Assembly: GCA_030248065.1 (NCBI GenBank) | Contig: JASAMV010001690.1 | Location: forward strand, 47,095-111,094 | DNA length: 64,000 bases | Source: Rhynchonema sp. JSB1_4 | Taxonomy: Eukaryota > Nematoda > Chromadorea > Monhysterida > Xyalidae | Direction of reading: 5' to 3' | Shown here: in pieces, positions 1-14,400 of the stretch | How positions within the stretch are numbered: the stretch's first letter is position 1 | How the letters are laid out: each line of letters opens with the position of its first letter | Notes under the pieces: model-generated | What the model saw: only the letters and a program-made list of their open reading frames with translations | The model's database searches: none | Told to the model about the DNA's origin: nothing | Translations under genes and position numbers: made by a program

Positions 1-457
1 TAATAGTTCTGGTAACCCAACTTTTCGGCGAAATTTTACTTCGGGAAGCACACTTTACATACAAAAAGTCGTGGTCATGGTCTGGAACCGGTCTCAGTCG
101 TGGAGTTACGAAGTCAGCGATAGCACCATCGTGTTTCTCGTGTGCGAAAACCCTATATGCGATATTAACATTTCTGGTGTTCAGTAACGTCTGGGCCCTG
201 ACTAGTTTTTTGTGGAAAAAAAAGGGAAAGAACGTTTTTACAAAAATTTCAACTGTATCTTGCCCGCGATCGCGCGAGTGGGCACGCAGCGGAATGAAAT
301 TTTGTGTGGACCTAGAAGTCCACGCCGTACAAGTTGTGTGCAAGTTTGGGCTTCTCAAGTTAAGTCTTGTGAAAATGGCGTGAGTTTAAATTTTTCAACT
401 CACGCAATATAAGGAATCAACCATATGTCGCTTAGCATTACCATGCTAGCTCCGATG
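1..457 (-). repeat. Arm of a dispersed repeat (inverted copy at 60428-60886)
   Basis: These bases read as the near-identical reverse complement of 60428-60886. They share the run around CCATATGTCGC and GCATTACCATGCTAGCTCCGAT near 422-457, and the run around CTGGTAACCCAACTTTTCGG at the window edge. The match begins at base 1, so the element probably extends left of the window. No transposase or other coding signal is visible in it. The small open frames here are shared by both copies and look incidental. Confidence 0.9.
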
Positions 458-3400
458 TACATAGCTTTTCCAGCAAGCATTACGGCGACCCTGACAGAAA
501 AATGGACTTCGGATCCCTTCGGAGACAGGCGGTTTACGCCCGTGCGCAGCAAGTGACATTATACGAGCAACAAGATCTGTCGTAATGCTTCTGGAGAGCA
601 ATGAGGCCTGACACATCATCCGCTTGTGAAAGCAGGCCGAGACGGGCAAAACTCATTGCTGGGACAGTTTATCATCATCACGAGCATTCTGGCGATTCCT
701 TCAATTCGCAGGTCGAGGTATGAAACAACGCAACGCCGGTTTGACCTGGCTGCGACAGAATCGCCCCCGCGCACACGGTGTGGTGTACTTTGCTGATGAC
801 GACAACACTTACGACATCAGACTGTTCGAACGCATGCGACATGTGCTCAGTGTGGGAGTATGGGCTGTTGGTTAGCGCGTCAGGTCGAATATGGTTCACG
901 CAAATTGTTACCCGAGTCGCACCAGTTCGCATTATGAGGGCGGCTGTAAATAAACACGCATGTTAATATTTTTGACCAGCTATACGCGTTTTACAGGTCT
1001 GGTCGGTGGTGCTAAGATCGAAGCACCGGCGGTGGATTCGAAGACCGGCGTAGTGACCGGCTGGCATTCAATGTACGCTGTCAAAACTCGGAAATACGCC
1101 ATCGACATGGCTGGTATCTGTCGCTTGGGAAAATCTCACTTTCCTTTCGTCCATTTGTTGTGCCTTCATGCCGTTTTCGGCGATTTTGTATTTTGGCAGC
1201 TTTAACACAATCAGCCCATTTTCAATTTAGCTACGGTTCGTGCCCGTGGGACAATAACAGCAGTTAGTTTTGCAGGTTTCGCCATCAGTCTCGACATAAT
1301 CAATCAACTACCAACGTTGGTATTCCAAAAGTCCTGCGGTCCCGGTTACGGTGAGACGTGTTTCCTGGAACAGATCCCCTTCTTGACGTTGAACAAACTC
1401 GAACCAGTCGCATATAATATGTTGCCAAGGGAGGTGCTTGTCTGGCATACGAAAACGAGAGCCACTGGGGATAAGGGAGCCTTCCATGGATACGAACTGT
1501 GATTGGCGGACGGGCAATTGAGCAAAGCACAGTTGACCAAGACCACTTTGAGCAAGTGAAAAAAAGCAGGGGCCAAAAGAGCAGAACCTACATATAAACG
1601 CTAAGCTCAAGCACAAAACTAAGCCCCGCCTAAGCTTGATGCCAAAATCAGTCTGCGGGTGATATTCACGACACGAAAGGGTGGAGTGGAGAGTTGGGCG
1701 GAGAGTTGAGTGGAAAGTTTTGTGGAAAGTTCAGTGAAACGAAAAGTTCAGTGGAAAGTTCAGTGCAATGGATACGGTTGAAACATTGCCCACGTTGTGG
1801 CGTGACGTGTGTGTTTGCGTGTGGGCATGCTTATCTTGCTTTGCTCAATTGCCCGGCCACGCTGTGATTATTGTGAAAAGGTTGTTGTTATTTCACAAAG
1901 CTCAATAACATTGGTTGCATCAAGTTTGAAGACAAGGACTGACTACGTTTACACCACGGCAAGCAAAAGACCGTTTTTGCTTTGACCGTTTTGTGAATGA
2001 TCATAACTTATAACCAAACACTTTGTGATGACCGTAATTACACAACGCATAACGCTTCCACGTTGTGGTCGAAAACAGCCCCAGTCGCAGTCGTTGTCGT
2101 TGTATACTTGGCTTACGCAGGGTCCATTTGATGCCTAAATGTTGCTCCCTGCATTTATACCGCATGTTTGTTTGTATACTCATTATTCCCGGTTATGTAT
2201 GTTGTGCATACAGTGGATAAGAAATTGTCCTTGGGTAAAAACTGCGATAAAGTTTGTTTATAAAAAACCTAATCACACTGGCCTGTATTTATCAGGTTTG
2301 GAGGCAAGAATTGGCACGGTGCGGCATAGTCTGAGCCCGGCATGAGGTGCACGTACATTGTGTATGTATGTATATGTATGTGAACCGATGATCTCGGAAT
2401 TCTATGAATCTCCTCCCAAAATAGTCGACAATTCTCCACCCTGAGAGCTCGCAGTCCGAAATTTTCGAATCAGCTCCTATGAGAGATCCTACATGATTTG
2501 ATTTGATCGGATGGCAATTAATGCTAGCTTTTGTTCTGACATCGAAAATCGAGAACAGACCTGGTTGCTGTAATGCAGCTTTGTTGCTTTTCTAAACTGC
2601 ATTTTGCATTTGTTAGGCAGGGTTCTGGCGCAAAAGTCTTACCGCGCATTATGCCAACGTGTAATTACGCACTGTGAGACGATAACCGTTGGTTATTTGC
2701 CGCTACCGTACTCCTTACCGCACTAAAGTTTTATGTTTATGTCTTTATTTTTGTTACCGTGTGCTTATCATGTCATGACATTATTATTTCTTCATTCATG
2801 GTGCTCTTTGATACTTCTTTTGCCTTGGGCCTCGATTCAATAATGCGAAATTGTTTTGCTTGTGTTATGTTTGGTACCCTATAACTGGTTCGGTAATTCG
2901 TGTCAGTTGATATTGGTGACACTGGACTGCATTACTCGGCTCTCTCAAAATTTGGTACTGGGGCAACTTTGGTTGGTCTACGTAGTTGGTCCCGCAGTCC
3001 CCAGCCCTGAAAGTATTGGGACCGTGTATCAATACCTCAGCTTCGCAGCGCTCTAGTGACCTGCGAGTGCGAACTACTGTATGTCGGTAGGCTACCGGCG
3101 AGATATACTTTGAATTGTTATCAGATACAGATAGCACAGCATGTGGAATTTTTTAAGTCAATCTCTTTGTTCTAAACGATTGCGTAAATTCGTTCATGAT
3201 GTGTGTTGTTCAAACCCTACCAGTCCAAGGAAACACAAAATGGTGCTTGGAGTTCAAATGCGCGGCGCAATCTTTTGTTTGTTTGAAATGTAGAAGAGTC
3301 CCGTTTATGAGTCGTGGTGCTTATGCGTGCGGTACTAAAATTTTCAGTTCAGTTTTTACCTGTTGCTCATTTTATTATTGCCTGTTTGCATTTGATCGAA

Positions 3401-5230
3401 TTGGACTTGGGTGACAGTAAAATTTTGTCGCTTTTCGTCACGCTGACACGAGCACGTCATAAAATGCCATACGTCGCAGCCAAATGTCGCTCAACCAAAT
3501 CAGCCTCAAATTGAGACGCCCCTCCCTCCTCCCCGCCCTCCAAAGCTCCGATACCGGCCCCTGTTCCTTAATTCAGATATTTATCGCTTTTTCTACTGGG
3601 TTACGGTGTTGTGCGAAAACTCGGTTCATCTTCTATATGTACATATGAAGGCGATGTCGCACGTTGATGGGCGATATACCCATTTTGTAGTTTATTGTGG
3701 CCATCTTCGGACTATACAATACCGTAGCCAACAAATGAACAACTCTCTTGAGACGAACCTGGATAAAAATTGCATCCCACTTCTTACAGGCAACAAAAAC
3801 ACGAACAAAATAATAGAAATGTCTTAGAATGGACTGCCTTGTTCATCATTATCTGCGAACTGCTTTAGCTATTTTTCCAGGTTGCTCTTGGGATCTTTTT
3901 TAAATGCTTGAAGAAGCAATGCTTCGGCAGGATACATACATAAAATACGTTAGGTATGTATACCGACGAACCTACGATCATGAGCTCCTGTTTGGTGTTA
4001 ATGGAAAACCGGCAATTTTGTAAATGGAAGTCGTTTCGGCTCATTACGCCTGCAAAGCTGCGTGAATTGACATCAGTAAATCACGCCTGCCGTATTGTGT
4101 ATTTTGATTATCACTGGTGTTACCTCTGCCTTTCTTTGTGGATTGCTGGCTGTTGTTTTTATGGAATTCTCGTTTGAAGGATTACATCAGGTTTTGTTTT
4201 GTTTCCGAATTTTTTTGCCCCTATGGGGTCGGATTGCAGATACATACATCAACATACAGCTGTAGGACCATTTTATTGACTTAAAAACTGAAAAGATCAT
4301 TTGGATCATAATGCAAGAATGAATGTAAGTTGAGAAATCATCAATAATTGTACAATACAACGACACGACTTATCATTATTGTTGTTTTTGCATCCTCGTG
4401 CCAAGTGATTCTCATTACATTATTTTCCTTGAAGTTTATTTTGTTTTTGTTTCAAAGCTTCGATGGGACAAAAACATAGTGACCGCAAACCCAATCATCA
4501 GAATTTCCCGGCACGATTTTTAGCTTTTTGGCGAGTGCACACCAAAATGATGAGCTGAGTACGAAACCGAAATTTATGAATGCTCTCTTCGTCTGTAATT
4601 GAGTCAAACATAAAAACGATGAAATAAATACAATAAAACAGAAAATAGAATTGGAACATGAAACATGGTGAGAGAAAACTTCAGAAAAACGAGAGCCACA
4701 CCGACTAGCAAGTGCATTACGTTGGCTGTGCTGTTTTTTCAGGGCGTCGAGCCTTAAAACGAAATAAATACAAGAAATAATAAATGTGCATTTGAGTACA
4801 AAAATATCAGTAAAATGTTACAGATAAGTAAAAATGCGACCGGTTAGTTAAACATACATCTCATTGTTCGGTGTGTGCCCCACATGACGAAGAAATACTG
4901 AAAAACTGTACAATTTTAGAAATCTGGGCTCGCACAAAAACAAATGTATTGAAAAAGTTGACACTTTCAAATCTAAACACGGACGTTGGCTATGAAAACA
5001 CAGAAAAAAGTCATGAAAAGTATACTGAATTTGACAGACAAAATCTATGATAAATGCCAATTTTGATATAATCAATAATGACTATGGTTTCGGAAAAACA
5101 CAGACTCCTACATTCGTGAAACATCAACTGGAAAAATATTCATGAAAATCGCATAAACGTCGCTTGAATGCTCGCCTCAGCTGGTCGTATCCAAGCCGAC
5201 AGATGAGTAGTAGCTCGTTGGACCACCTAC
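458..5230. other. Intergenic, no gene recognised
   Basis: I see no exon chain with conserved protein similarity here on either strand. Positions 1680-1775 hold a short degenerate direct repeat (variants of GTGGAAAGTTCAGTG) that ends in TGAAACATTGCC. The same ending occurs beside the hairpin arms at 19823, so the two may be related. One exact copy of the abundant 9-mer TGAAACATC is at 5117-5125. The region is downstream of the minus-strand Pax gene. Confidence 0.5.
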
Positions 5231-5254
5231 ATATGTTATGTTATTGGCTCAAAC

Positions 5255-5345
5255 TCTCGAAAGCGCCACCGCCAGCTCGGTTGCGCAACCGTAGCGTATT
5301 GGTCTAACGTACGCTCTCCAGCTCGGTGCGTAAATTCCCTTTTAT
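5255..5345 (+). repeat. tRNA-like / SINE-head-like fragment (weak)
   Basis: The stretch contains an A-box-like segment (GTAGCGTATTGGTCTAACG) and, about 25 bases further on, a poor B-box-like segment (GGTGCGTAAATTCCC). Spacing and order resemble a tRNA or tRNA-derived SINE head. I cannot fold a complete cloverleaf. It could be a decayed tRNA pseudogene or chance. Confidence 0.25.
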
Positions 5346-6498
5346 CCCAAAGCGTACGTGTGTTGAAAAACGCTGTTTTTCGCGTAAGCACGCAACATAT
5401 TGAGGTCAGCCAGATGGAAATTATCATCATCGTGTTTGCTGGGGGCGCAACCATTCCCAGTGACGGTTGTGCTTTCGAGAACTTGGGCCATTGTGTTGTT
5501 CGAGAATTAATATTCAGTTTTCATCGATCAAGTGAATTATGCCTTTTGGTTGTTCATTTTAACCTGTTTTGACCAGGCGTGCCCCAGGTCATCGTCATCG
5601 TCGGTGCGAATGACCACGGAAACGGAAGCACGTGAGCTGATGTCATGGTCGCGTGAAACATCACAACGATTTGTTCGCAGTTTTGATTTACAATAAATCT
5701 CACTGAATCATGTAACATCAAAACATTTCATGAACACGATAACTGACTCATAAATGCATAAACAAACACCCAAAACCGCAACAAACCAGCACTTCGTATC
5801 ACCCACGCGGTCGGTTCGTACGCATTTGGTTGGCCGAAAAACTCCATCGCCGATGCGGACGTGGCTGCGTTTGCATCTGAAATTTATGCAAAAAAGTGGC
5901 ATGCCAATCAAATAATGCAATGTAATCTCATGGTACTGTGCGGCTCACATGTGTGAAACATCACTGCTTGTGCAAGCATTAAATAGAAGTACACCAACTG
6001 AAACATCAGCCGGTCAGTCCAACTCACGTCCATTCAATGTCGTCAATGGGAATGTACCGTATCCACCCAGATCGGTCACCAGTGCTTGTCCCTTGTCAGT
6101 GCTTGACGGCACGGGCTGTGCGGCCTCACCTGTGTCACAGGGTGTGGGTTGGCGACGTATTGGGGATTTATGATGGCTTAATTAGCTGGTCTATGTGACT
6201 GACAGTGAATCTTATTGAGCTTTCAAATCCCCACGCACACACAGCGACAAATCAATCAAAATTACATGCTACTATATTTCTTTGCTCACAATTGTTGCTG
6301 AATTCAGCCTGAAATAGCGAGTGTTCATATTTATGGGACATGGGAAAAGCATCAACAGCTTGCGTGTGATGTATTGATGTCAAACTATAATTGGTGGGTT
6401 GGATTGTCAGAAAATTGTCTTAGGTGGAGCACATCTACGCATGCATAATGGGGTCCTTCTGATAAAAAATCATCAGTAATATTTCAAACGAATGTTCG

Positions 6499-6504
6499 TT
6501 TATT
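6499..6504 (-). terminator. Poly(A) signal AATAAA for the Pax gene
   Basis: On the minus strand AATAAA lies about 88 bp after the TAG stop of the Pax2/5/8 gene. That is a plausible distance for 3'-end cleavage. Confidence 0.5.
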
Positions 6505-6591
6505 AAACCCGAAAAGCTACTGTATGTGTATTGTGCGAACCACTTTAACGTTGTTGAAACGAAATAACAACAGAAAATCATTTCCGTGCGC

Positions 6592-9500
6592 CTACACGCG
6601 CAACTGCGCGCCCTGTACAGTACCACTGGCAATAAATGTGCCCCCTTGATGTTGTTGTTGTGGCACATTGTGCGTGACGGATGTCTGTGATTTGTTGCTA
6701 CTCGACGTGCTCGATGTACTTGAAGGGCTTATGTGACGATTCGACGTGTTGTTGGTGCTGCCTGAAACATTAGGTTCATTACAGGTTCATTATCGGAGAA
6801 TGCACAAATAACCCCTTGCGGGGCTTACTTGGGGATTGGAATTCCATTTCACAAATCAGAAGGAAGCCGCAAAGAAGCGGTTGACTTGGGATTTAATTTG
6901 CTTCGGAATCATGAGAAGCAAAAAAATAAGCTGAATTGGTTTCTCTTCAATTTTGTGAGCCAAGAGCAAAAGCCCTAAAACTGCAAACCGATTCGGCAAA
7001 TCTTCAAAAAAGTCACCGTGGGAACTTGGGAAGGCAGGCTTCGATATAATTTTTGGCATAAATTTGAGGTCAAAAATCTGAACGGCACGTACCAAGAAAA
7101 ATCCTTGATCAACAAAAAATTGCGTGCTCCCCCTGGGACTCCAACCCAAGTCTTTTGGGCTGGCTAACCGGGCCATCAGTCATAAAACATAATCGAGACC
7201 CAAAATGTATTCATAAAAAGCAGTGCATAATTCAGTCCCCTCTATTTTGTTTCATTCTACACAACGTGCTCCATTCAATTTAGCACCCATTTCCGATTAT
7301 CCAAGATTTACAACCACATCATGTGTGTTGTATAGTCAGCCTACCGTACCCAAGGTCGCACATGCACCTATACAAACGCATTAAACAACCACCATGCCCT
7401 CCTTTACGCATTTTCTTATGTCTTTGTTATGAAAACCAGGCGCTGAAAACTCGTTTTATCAGCACCAAATACAAACAATAACACCTTTATCGCATTAGCG
7501 TGGTGACAAAACGCTCTGGTGTCTTGTTTTTGCGGTTGTAAATGGTTGTCGGAAGTTGTACGGTCATTCAAACCCGACACCTTTGCAACGCTTGATGGGT
7601 ACTGTACATACCTGTGTGGTGCATAGTGGCCGGGAGATTTTGCTGTCATGCCTTGCAACCTTGTGACATCGCAACACAAGGTTGAATTATTATGATTGTA
7701 AAACTGCGTTTGTTCACGTTCACCCCTCTTATTCATCTCGTTTTCTAGTTTTTATCATTAGTGCGCCATTATTATTGGTGTACCGTTTGTGGAATAATAA
7801 TCAGATTCAAACCAGTCTCAACGTATGAGTGACAATATGCAATATCCGAAAAATTGCTGTTATTGCAGCCAGAGGATGTTAGATAATAGGCAGGTAATAA
7901 TTCAACATCCTGTGCACGCACGTTTTGTGGCTTTTTTCGGACGCAATCAAATCACGGATTTATTCTGCTTAGCGCTTTTCAAAAAGTGACTGACAAATTA
8001 TTCATGTGACATTGTTGGGTTGAGTCTAATTGTGAGGATTGAAAGTCAAATGCGACAAAAATGAAATGAGTAGCTCAGCTTTAGGAACATACGGTATTTT
8101 TTGAAATTGTAGACTTTCAAACAGGAATATTAACATTTATCCATTTGTTCACTGAATTCGGCCAAAAAGCATGCTGAATCGTCCACCCAAACCGATTCCA
8201 CCCACCGCTTGTTTGCTTTGCGTGCGCATGTGTGCGCGCAGTGACTGACTGAATGCGCCATGTTTTTTTTGTTGTTGTTGTATTTTTCGTGTTTGGTGTT
8301 GCCCGACCATAAACACTAATCATTTGCAGGCTGTCAACAAATGAAACTGCACATCATGAGTGTACACGCACATGCGTGCATTGTATCACAGGGAATCAAA
8401 GCTGATCACATTGAGCTGTGTACCCTGACCATGTGTTGGTAATCTGGTGTGTTTGCAACTCAGGGGCACCCCACCAATTTCGCAAGTCGACAAAAACCCC
8501 CGGTACCCGACTTTTAGGTCAAAAGAGGCGAGCAAGGATAACTGCGGCAAAAAATCTACAAATGCTGCTTTGTGCGGGCGGGCGCATGAACGGAATTACT
8601 ACCCTGCCCATCATGTTGCGTGTTATTGCCGAGGTTTATACTGCCGTTAACCGGAAGTTGCACTATGGGGCATTACAATATGTTGACGTCAGCATAGACC
8701 CTCCAATTCTGTGCGGTTGTGTACATGTCGCAATGACAGGATGTTTCATTGCGTCAAATTTCTAATCCCCAAACTCCGAAACTAATTTTAATGACAAAAC
8801 GTGATCAACAGTGCTCCCTCCAAACGAACATGAGTCACCGCAGGAGAATCAGTGCAATTTTATGGAATAATATAGTAAACTTTTGAATAAACTATTTTTT
8901 TCATATGACTGTACACACAATACACGTTGCTCCCTTATTGGATTCACATTCATTCACCAAAAAACGTCCAAGCACAAATGGTCAAACAGACCCATACTTT
9001 CACACAGCATGGCCTGAATTCAAAGCAGTCTTCAGCTGGCTCGAACAAAGCAGAACTCGGTTATGAAAATTATGCATTTCTCCATAAGACTACTCATACC
9101 ACGAACATAAAATATTTCATAAAAAACCAGCTACAGTCTTGGAAAAGGCAGAGCCGGTTTTTTTAGCTTTTGAGACAAACAGTTTTTGCCCAGCTTTGGC
9201 GCTGATGTTCATGAGAATATCGGTAAGTTGGAGAGACAAAAGATAGCTGAAAGAAGCTAAATTCAAAAATGAAAATCTTGAGCAAAAACACTAACCAGCA
9301 TTGACATTGACGGCATAAGCATTCGGGAATGCTGCATTCAGCAAACCACCAGTAGCAATGGTGGTAGCAGCCACGGTGGAGTCGCATTGTGAAACATTAG
9401 TATTGTTAGCCACTCGGTTCAAGAATGAATGCATGTCGTTTCGATGGTCTTAAAAAGGGAATTCAGTGGCTTGGTACTGCTAGGAAACTTTAATTCAAAT

Positions 9501-11431
9501 TCAAGTTTTATTAACAAATTCACACCGGCTTCAGTCTTCAATTCAATCTTATCGACCGCGTCAGTGTTCAATCCTGGGAATCCCAACAGTCCGTTGATGC
9601 TGTACGCAGTTGACTGTGCGGCGGCAAGTTGTGCAGCAGCAGATGCCGCGTGTTGTTGTTGTTGTTCATGTTGTTGTTGTCGTTGTTGCTGTTGCTGCTC
9701 TTGTTGCTCATCGTTGTTGGCGTGCGCGATGACGGATGTCGTGTTCGGGACTGAAATTGGGTGATGTTTCATGACATTTTTCTGATCTTATGACGTTGCT
9801 AAACAAAGATGATAACAAATGGGGCCTGATGCTATCAAGATGATGTTTCAACAACTAAACGCGATACCCACCATTATTGTTGTCGGATTCGCCCGGACTG
9901 CTACACGGTGAGTTCGAGCTCGTATTCGCACTGGTGCTGTTGTGGAATGTGCGCACTTTCTCGGCTGCCTTGTTGCGCACAATACTGCAATCCAAGTGTA
10001 ATTGTTACGACAATGCGGGTGCGTGCGAGTAAAAACATGTGATGTAACCTAAGAATATTAGTGCCACATGTTTAGCCATGGCACGTCTTCTGCATGTTTC
10101 ACACAATGCGTTCCCATGACCACCTTGTTGCATGGGAAGTTCCCAAGCAACAAGGGGGTCATGACAAAAATATGCTTGAGGATTCGCGGCGCTAACTGAA
10201 ACTAGGACCTGTATCAAGCTTGGTTACATAGCTTGGTCACGTGTGATTGTGATTTCCGGACGTTAAGTTTTGTATTGACGCCTAACCATGTGATAGTGAT
10301 TGCTAGATTGTGGTTGTCAGACTATTGTCAACCCGAAGACCAAATTTGATACCGAAGCTCTGCGAAAATAATGGTCAATATCGCGATCAAACCAACCGAT
10401 TAATGCTTGACACAGATGGCACAGTGTCCTGATCACAGACTCCATCGGTGAGCAGTTTGTCCCTGATCTCCCAAGCAAACATGGTCGGGTTCTGCTTCTT
10501 GTACAACGCAATCGTGTCGACCACTTTCGGCGTTGCCACTTTTGGTTTCGATCCGCCGATCACGCCCGGACGAATGCTTCCCGTCTCGTAGTATCTGTGA
10601 AACATCATCTCGTATACTATGCACCAACAATGCTGTGGTTCAAGCTGCGCTCCGAAACGGGCGGTGCACCAGGTCATCGTCAGCACCATAGCAACAGATG
10701 AACAAACACACAAAGTTATGTATTATCACCATCGTTTTGAATGTGTGGCATTTGTCCCTACTAAGCTTGGCTTTCTTCCTGTGCAAAATCTGCAGTTTGC
10801 TCTTTCACACTACCGTAACCCAATGCCCACATGCCCGTTACGCGCACGCAGCGCGCAGCGGAATGCGCAGGGCACTCGACATAACAACAAATCATAAAAT
10901 CTGTTGCAATTGCCATTAAAATATCTCATGCGAGCACTGAATTATTACCGGTGTTTCGTGATCTGATATCGTTGATGTTGGAATGGTTTACGAGTTTGTG
11001 GTTTTCGAAAAATTCTGACTTTATGATCTGCTATTCTGTTCCACCTGCGTGTGCGGCGGGAACTCTTTGATCTCACGCCGCCGTGCCCGTTATTCGGGTT
11101 TCTGAAATGCTACACGAAACATATCGCTGTGAACCTGGGTAGTGTACCATGTATACCTGCCTGGCTAACAACTCCATCACTGAAAGGGCACACGGTCAAC
11201 TGGACAGTGGGCACTATATGTATGTAGTTCTGTGCTTGTTATCATGCCCATTGATAGGGCCTCAATCTTATGTGAACTCTGAACCGCCACACCAAACGTA
11301 TGCTCCCGGAAGGACCGCCCCCCCCCCCCCCCCCCGGGCCCCCCCGGGGGGCGGGCGCCCCCCCCCCCCCCCCCCCCCGCCCCCCCCCCCCCCCCCCCCC
11401 CCCCCCCGCCCCCCGCGCCCCCCGCCCCCCG

Positions 11432-11468
<37 letters not shown>

Positions 11469-14400
11469 ACACCCCCCCCGCCCCCCGCCCGCCGCCCCCC
11501 CCCCCCCCCCCCCCCCCGCCCCCCCCCCGCCCCCCCCCCCCCCGACCCCCCCCCCCCCCCCCCCCGCCCGCCGCCCCCCCCCGCCCCCCCCGCCGCCCCC
11601 CCCCCCCCCCCCGCCTTATACCACTCAAAATTAAAAGAATAGTGCTTTCACAGATATCAAACGTACTGTATATCTGACAATATTGAAACATCAGCCACGT
11701 ACCTGCCCAATATCTTCGACACACAGCCATGTGACACACGCAGCTGTCGACTGATGTCGCATGGTCGCACACCCTGATGTGCCAAGTCGACTATTCGAGT
11801 GCGGATGTGATCGGGCAGGGGACGACCGTTGACAAACACTCCGCCCAGCTGGTTGACGCCCGTGTGACCTGCGTGATGTTTCATACAAGCAGAGAATGTG
11901 GCGTCTGAGACCTCAGTTTGTGCCTGCATAGGACGTATATGTACAAATGTCGTGGACAAGTGTACAGTCACAGGATGACACCGGAACGGTCCAGGGCCTC
12001 GGGAACGTCATGTATACAAGGTACATATATAGATAGATCAAGAGTGCCCGTTTTGAGATTACGCATTGCATTAAAATTGACTGCGATCTTTCCAAAGTCC
12101 AGACATGGACATGGCACCCACATTAAACACTCACCCAAACTGAACCAATAAGAGCGCAGATCAAACAGCATCGCGGAGGGTGCGGTCAAAGCGGTAAAAT
12201 TGGGAGCAGTTGACATGCTGGTCAGTCATTCACTACGAAAATTCACAAGAACTATAATCTATAGAACCTCTACCGTACCACAAGATGTCTCAAATGCATG
12301 ACTGCAGCCGAAAGACAAGAGCGCGCCAAACACAAGCTTTCGATTAGTTAACACACCGCATAACGTAATAATAGCGGGATGGTTGGTGTGGTATAGGCAC
12401 TCCAGCACTTTATTTCTCTCCGAGGACACCCTCCACGCGCTCGGAGGACCCGACACGCGGACATGAGACACTTCTGGGTGTCGTACTTGCACTGAACAAG
12501 ACATTTTGTCGCATGTGGTCACTGTATTCAACCACGTGACAAAGGCGCGAGACGACAGAGTGAAAGGGGGATGCTGTTTGCGCGCTAAACTGCCGTCGCC
12601 GCGGCACACAAACAGCAATAAAAAGGCAGCGCGCGCGCAGTCAGCGGTTCAGTTGATTAGCGTTAATTGGATTGCGGCACTAATGGACATGTGTCTCTCA
12701 CATGATTACGGTATGTGAGCATGACTAATGTATAGGCGCTTGTCTCACAGATTATTGCTCTTTGGGTTACACATTGAGATGAGACACAACCAAATAATGC
12801 ACTTCTGTGTTTGTTTTAGGAAGATTTTATTTCAGACCAAATGCACGCACCGGCCAATGGCATTAATTGCGGTGCAATGCGCGAAAATGTATGTGACTGA
12901 TTAGATTAGTAGACCTAAAGACGAAGTCATACCGCACATGCATTGATATGAGAAGATGCTACCGTAATGTGTTGGTGCCTAGTAGTAGTCAGTAGCAGCA
13001 ACGTGGTGGTGACTTACTGGTGTACGCATTCGGCGACAGGGACCCCATGCCGTAACATCGTGAGTCGATTAGGTGTGGATGCGCGGGGGTGACAAATCTC
13101 GGCAGACATTGGCTGTTCGCGTGTGATACGAACTGCGCACTGGCAGTGCTCACATTCTGCTGCACCGGTGCACTGTTTGGCGGATAGCAGGTGCTGTAGC
13201 GAGCCCACAAACTGCCAGGATCCATCCGTGTGATGATTTGCCGGTTGCTTGGCTGACTGGGTTGATGTGCTTTATTAGTCAAGCATTAAGTCTGGCTGGC
13301 GTCAAACGTCCATGTAACACGCCATGTGTAACCAACCGGTGAAACTATTATTATGGGATATTTTTGGGCGCGACAGGCTCTCTCTGTGTACATGTACGTG
13401 CACAACACAACAATAAGCCTAAGCCGCAACTACATAGAGCATCACCTGTGGGGCTATGGCCCGACGCGACCTTGGATCCCGCCCAGTGCGCGCGCGCTGA
13501 TTGGCTGCACGACGGATTGCCAGGGGAAATCATGTTCACTGTACAGGTACATGTAGGCATACATAGATTGGGTGCGAGTTAGTGAAGCATGACGTGTTTA
13601 TACATTTTGTGGTGGCTGCATGCACACACGCGGTGATAGCGCCATCATGGCAGGACAGTGAATTTGGGACCACTTTGGATGACCAAGTTGGCATGGCATC
13701 AGGTTGAATCCAGGAGACGGCGACATGTTTCACTGCAATGTGCTCATGGTGATCTCAACTCATGTCCGAAGTTCCACCAATTCAAATACACCAGAGAAAA
13801 ACACACTGCACCGAGGGTGCTAACCCAGATCACACCGGCATAGACGTGCGTGTGCGTTGTAAATGAGGCGTGCCCAACCACAAACATGATACATCAAGTC
13901 AAATTGTGCTCCATGATGATCGCCGATGTTTTTGTGTCAGATAGACACCTTTTCAATTCATTGCAAAACTGCCAAAATCAATGATTTGTTATTGCCGGGA
14001 ACTCTTTTTTTTGTTGTTGTGGATACTGTAGACTTCTTTCTAGCGACTTTTCTCTGACCGGTCAAACCATGAGTAAAGTTTAGTGACCACACCATAGGTA
14101 CATACCTATTAGGTGTACTTGTATTTGTATAAACCAGCATATCACCCAAGTGGATAGGTTTTCAAGTGGTCTGGTGGGTGGTGAACCAACAGCAATCTGA
14201 ACGAGCACAATTAATACCAGATTGGTCACTCTCACAGCAACAATAGTGCTCCAGTAGTACGTCGCATTTGACACATTCACGGAGTATCATGGACTTGAAT
14301 TAATGATATTGTTGATATCGTGGTACACGCGCATGTATACCTAGTGTATTATCTATAAATGTGGTCTCACGATTGTTGTAAACTCGATACCAATGATCAC

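Noticed and set aside
11149..11772. Long Pro-rich (plus) and Gly-rich (minus) open frames
   Set aside because: They are produced by the poly-C tract in Pax intron 4; four overlapping frames on both strands share it and none has splice or family support outside it.
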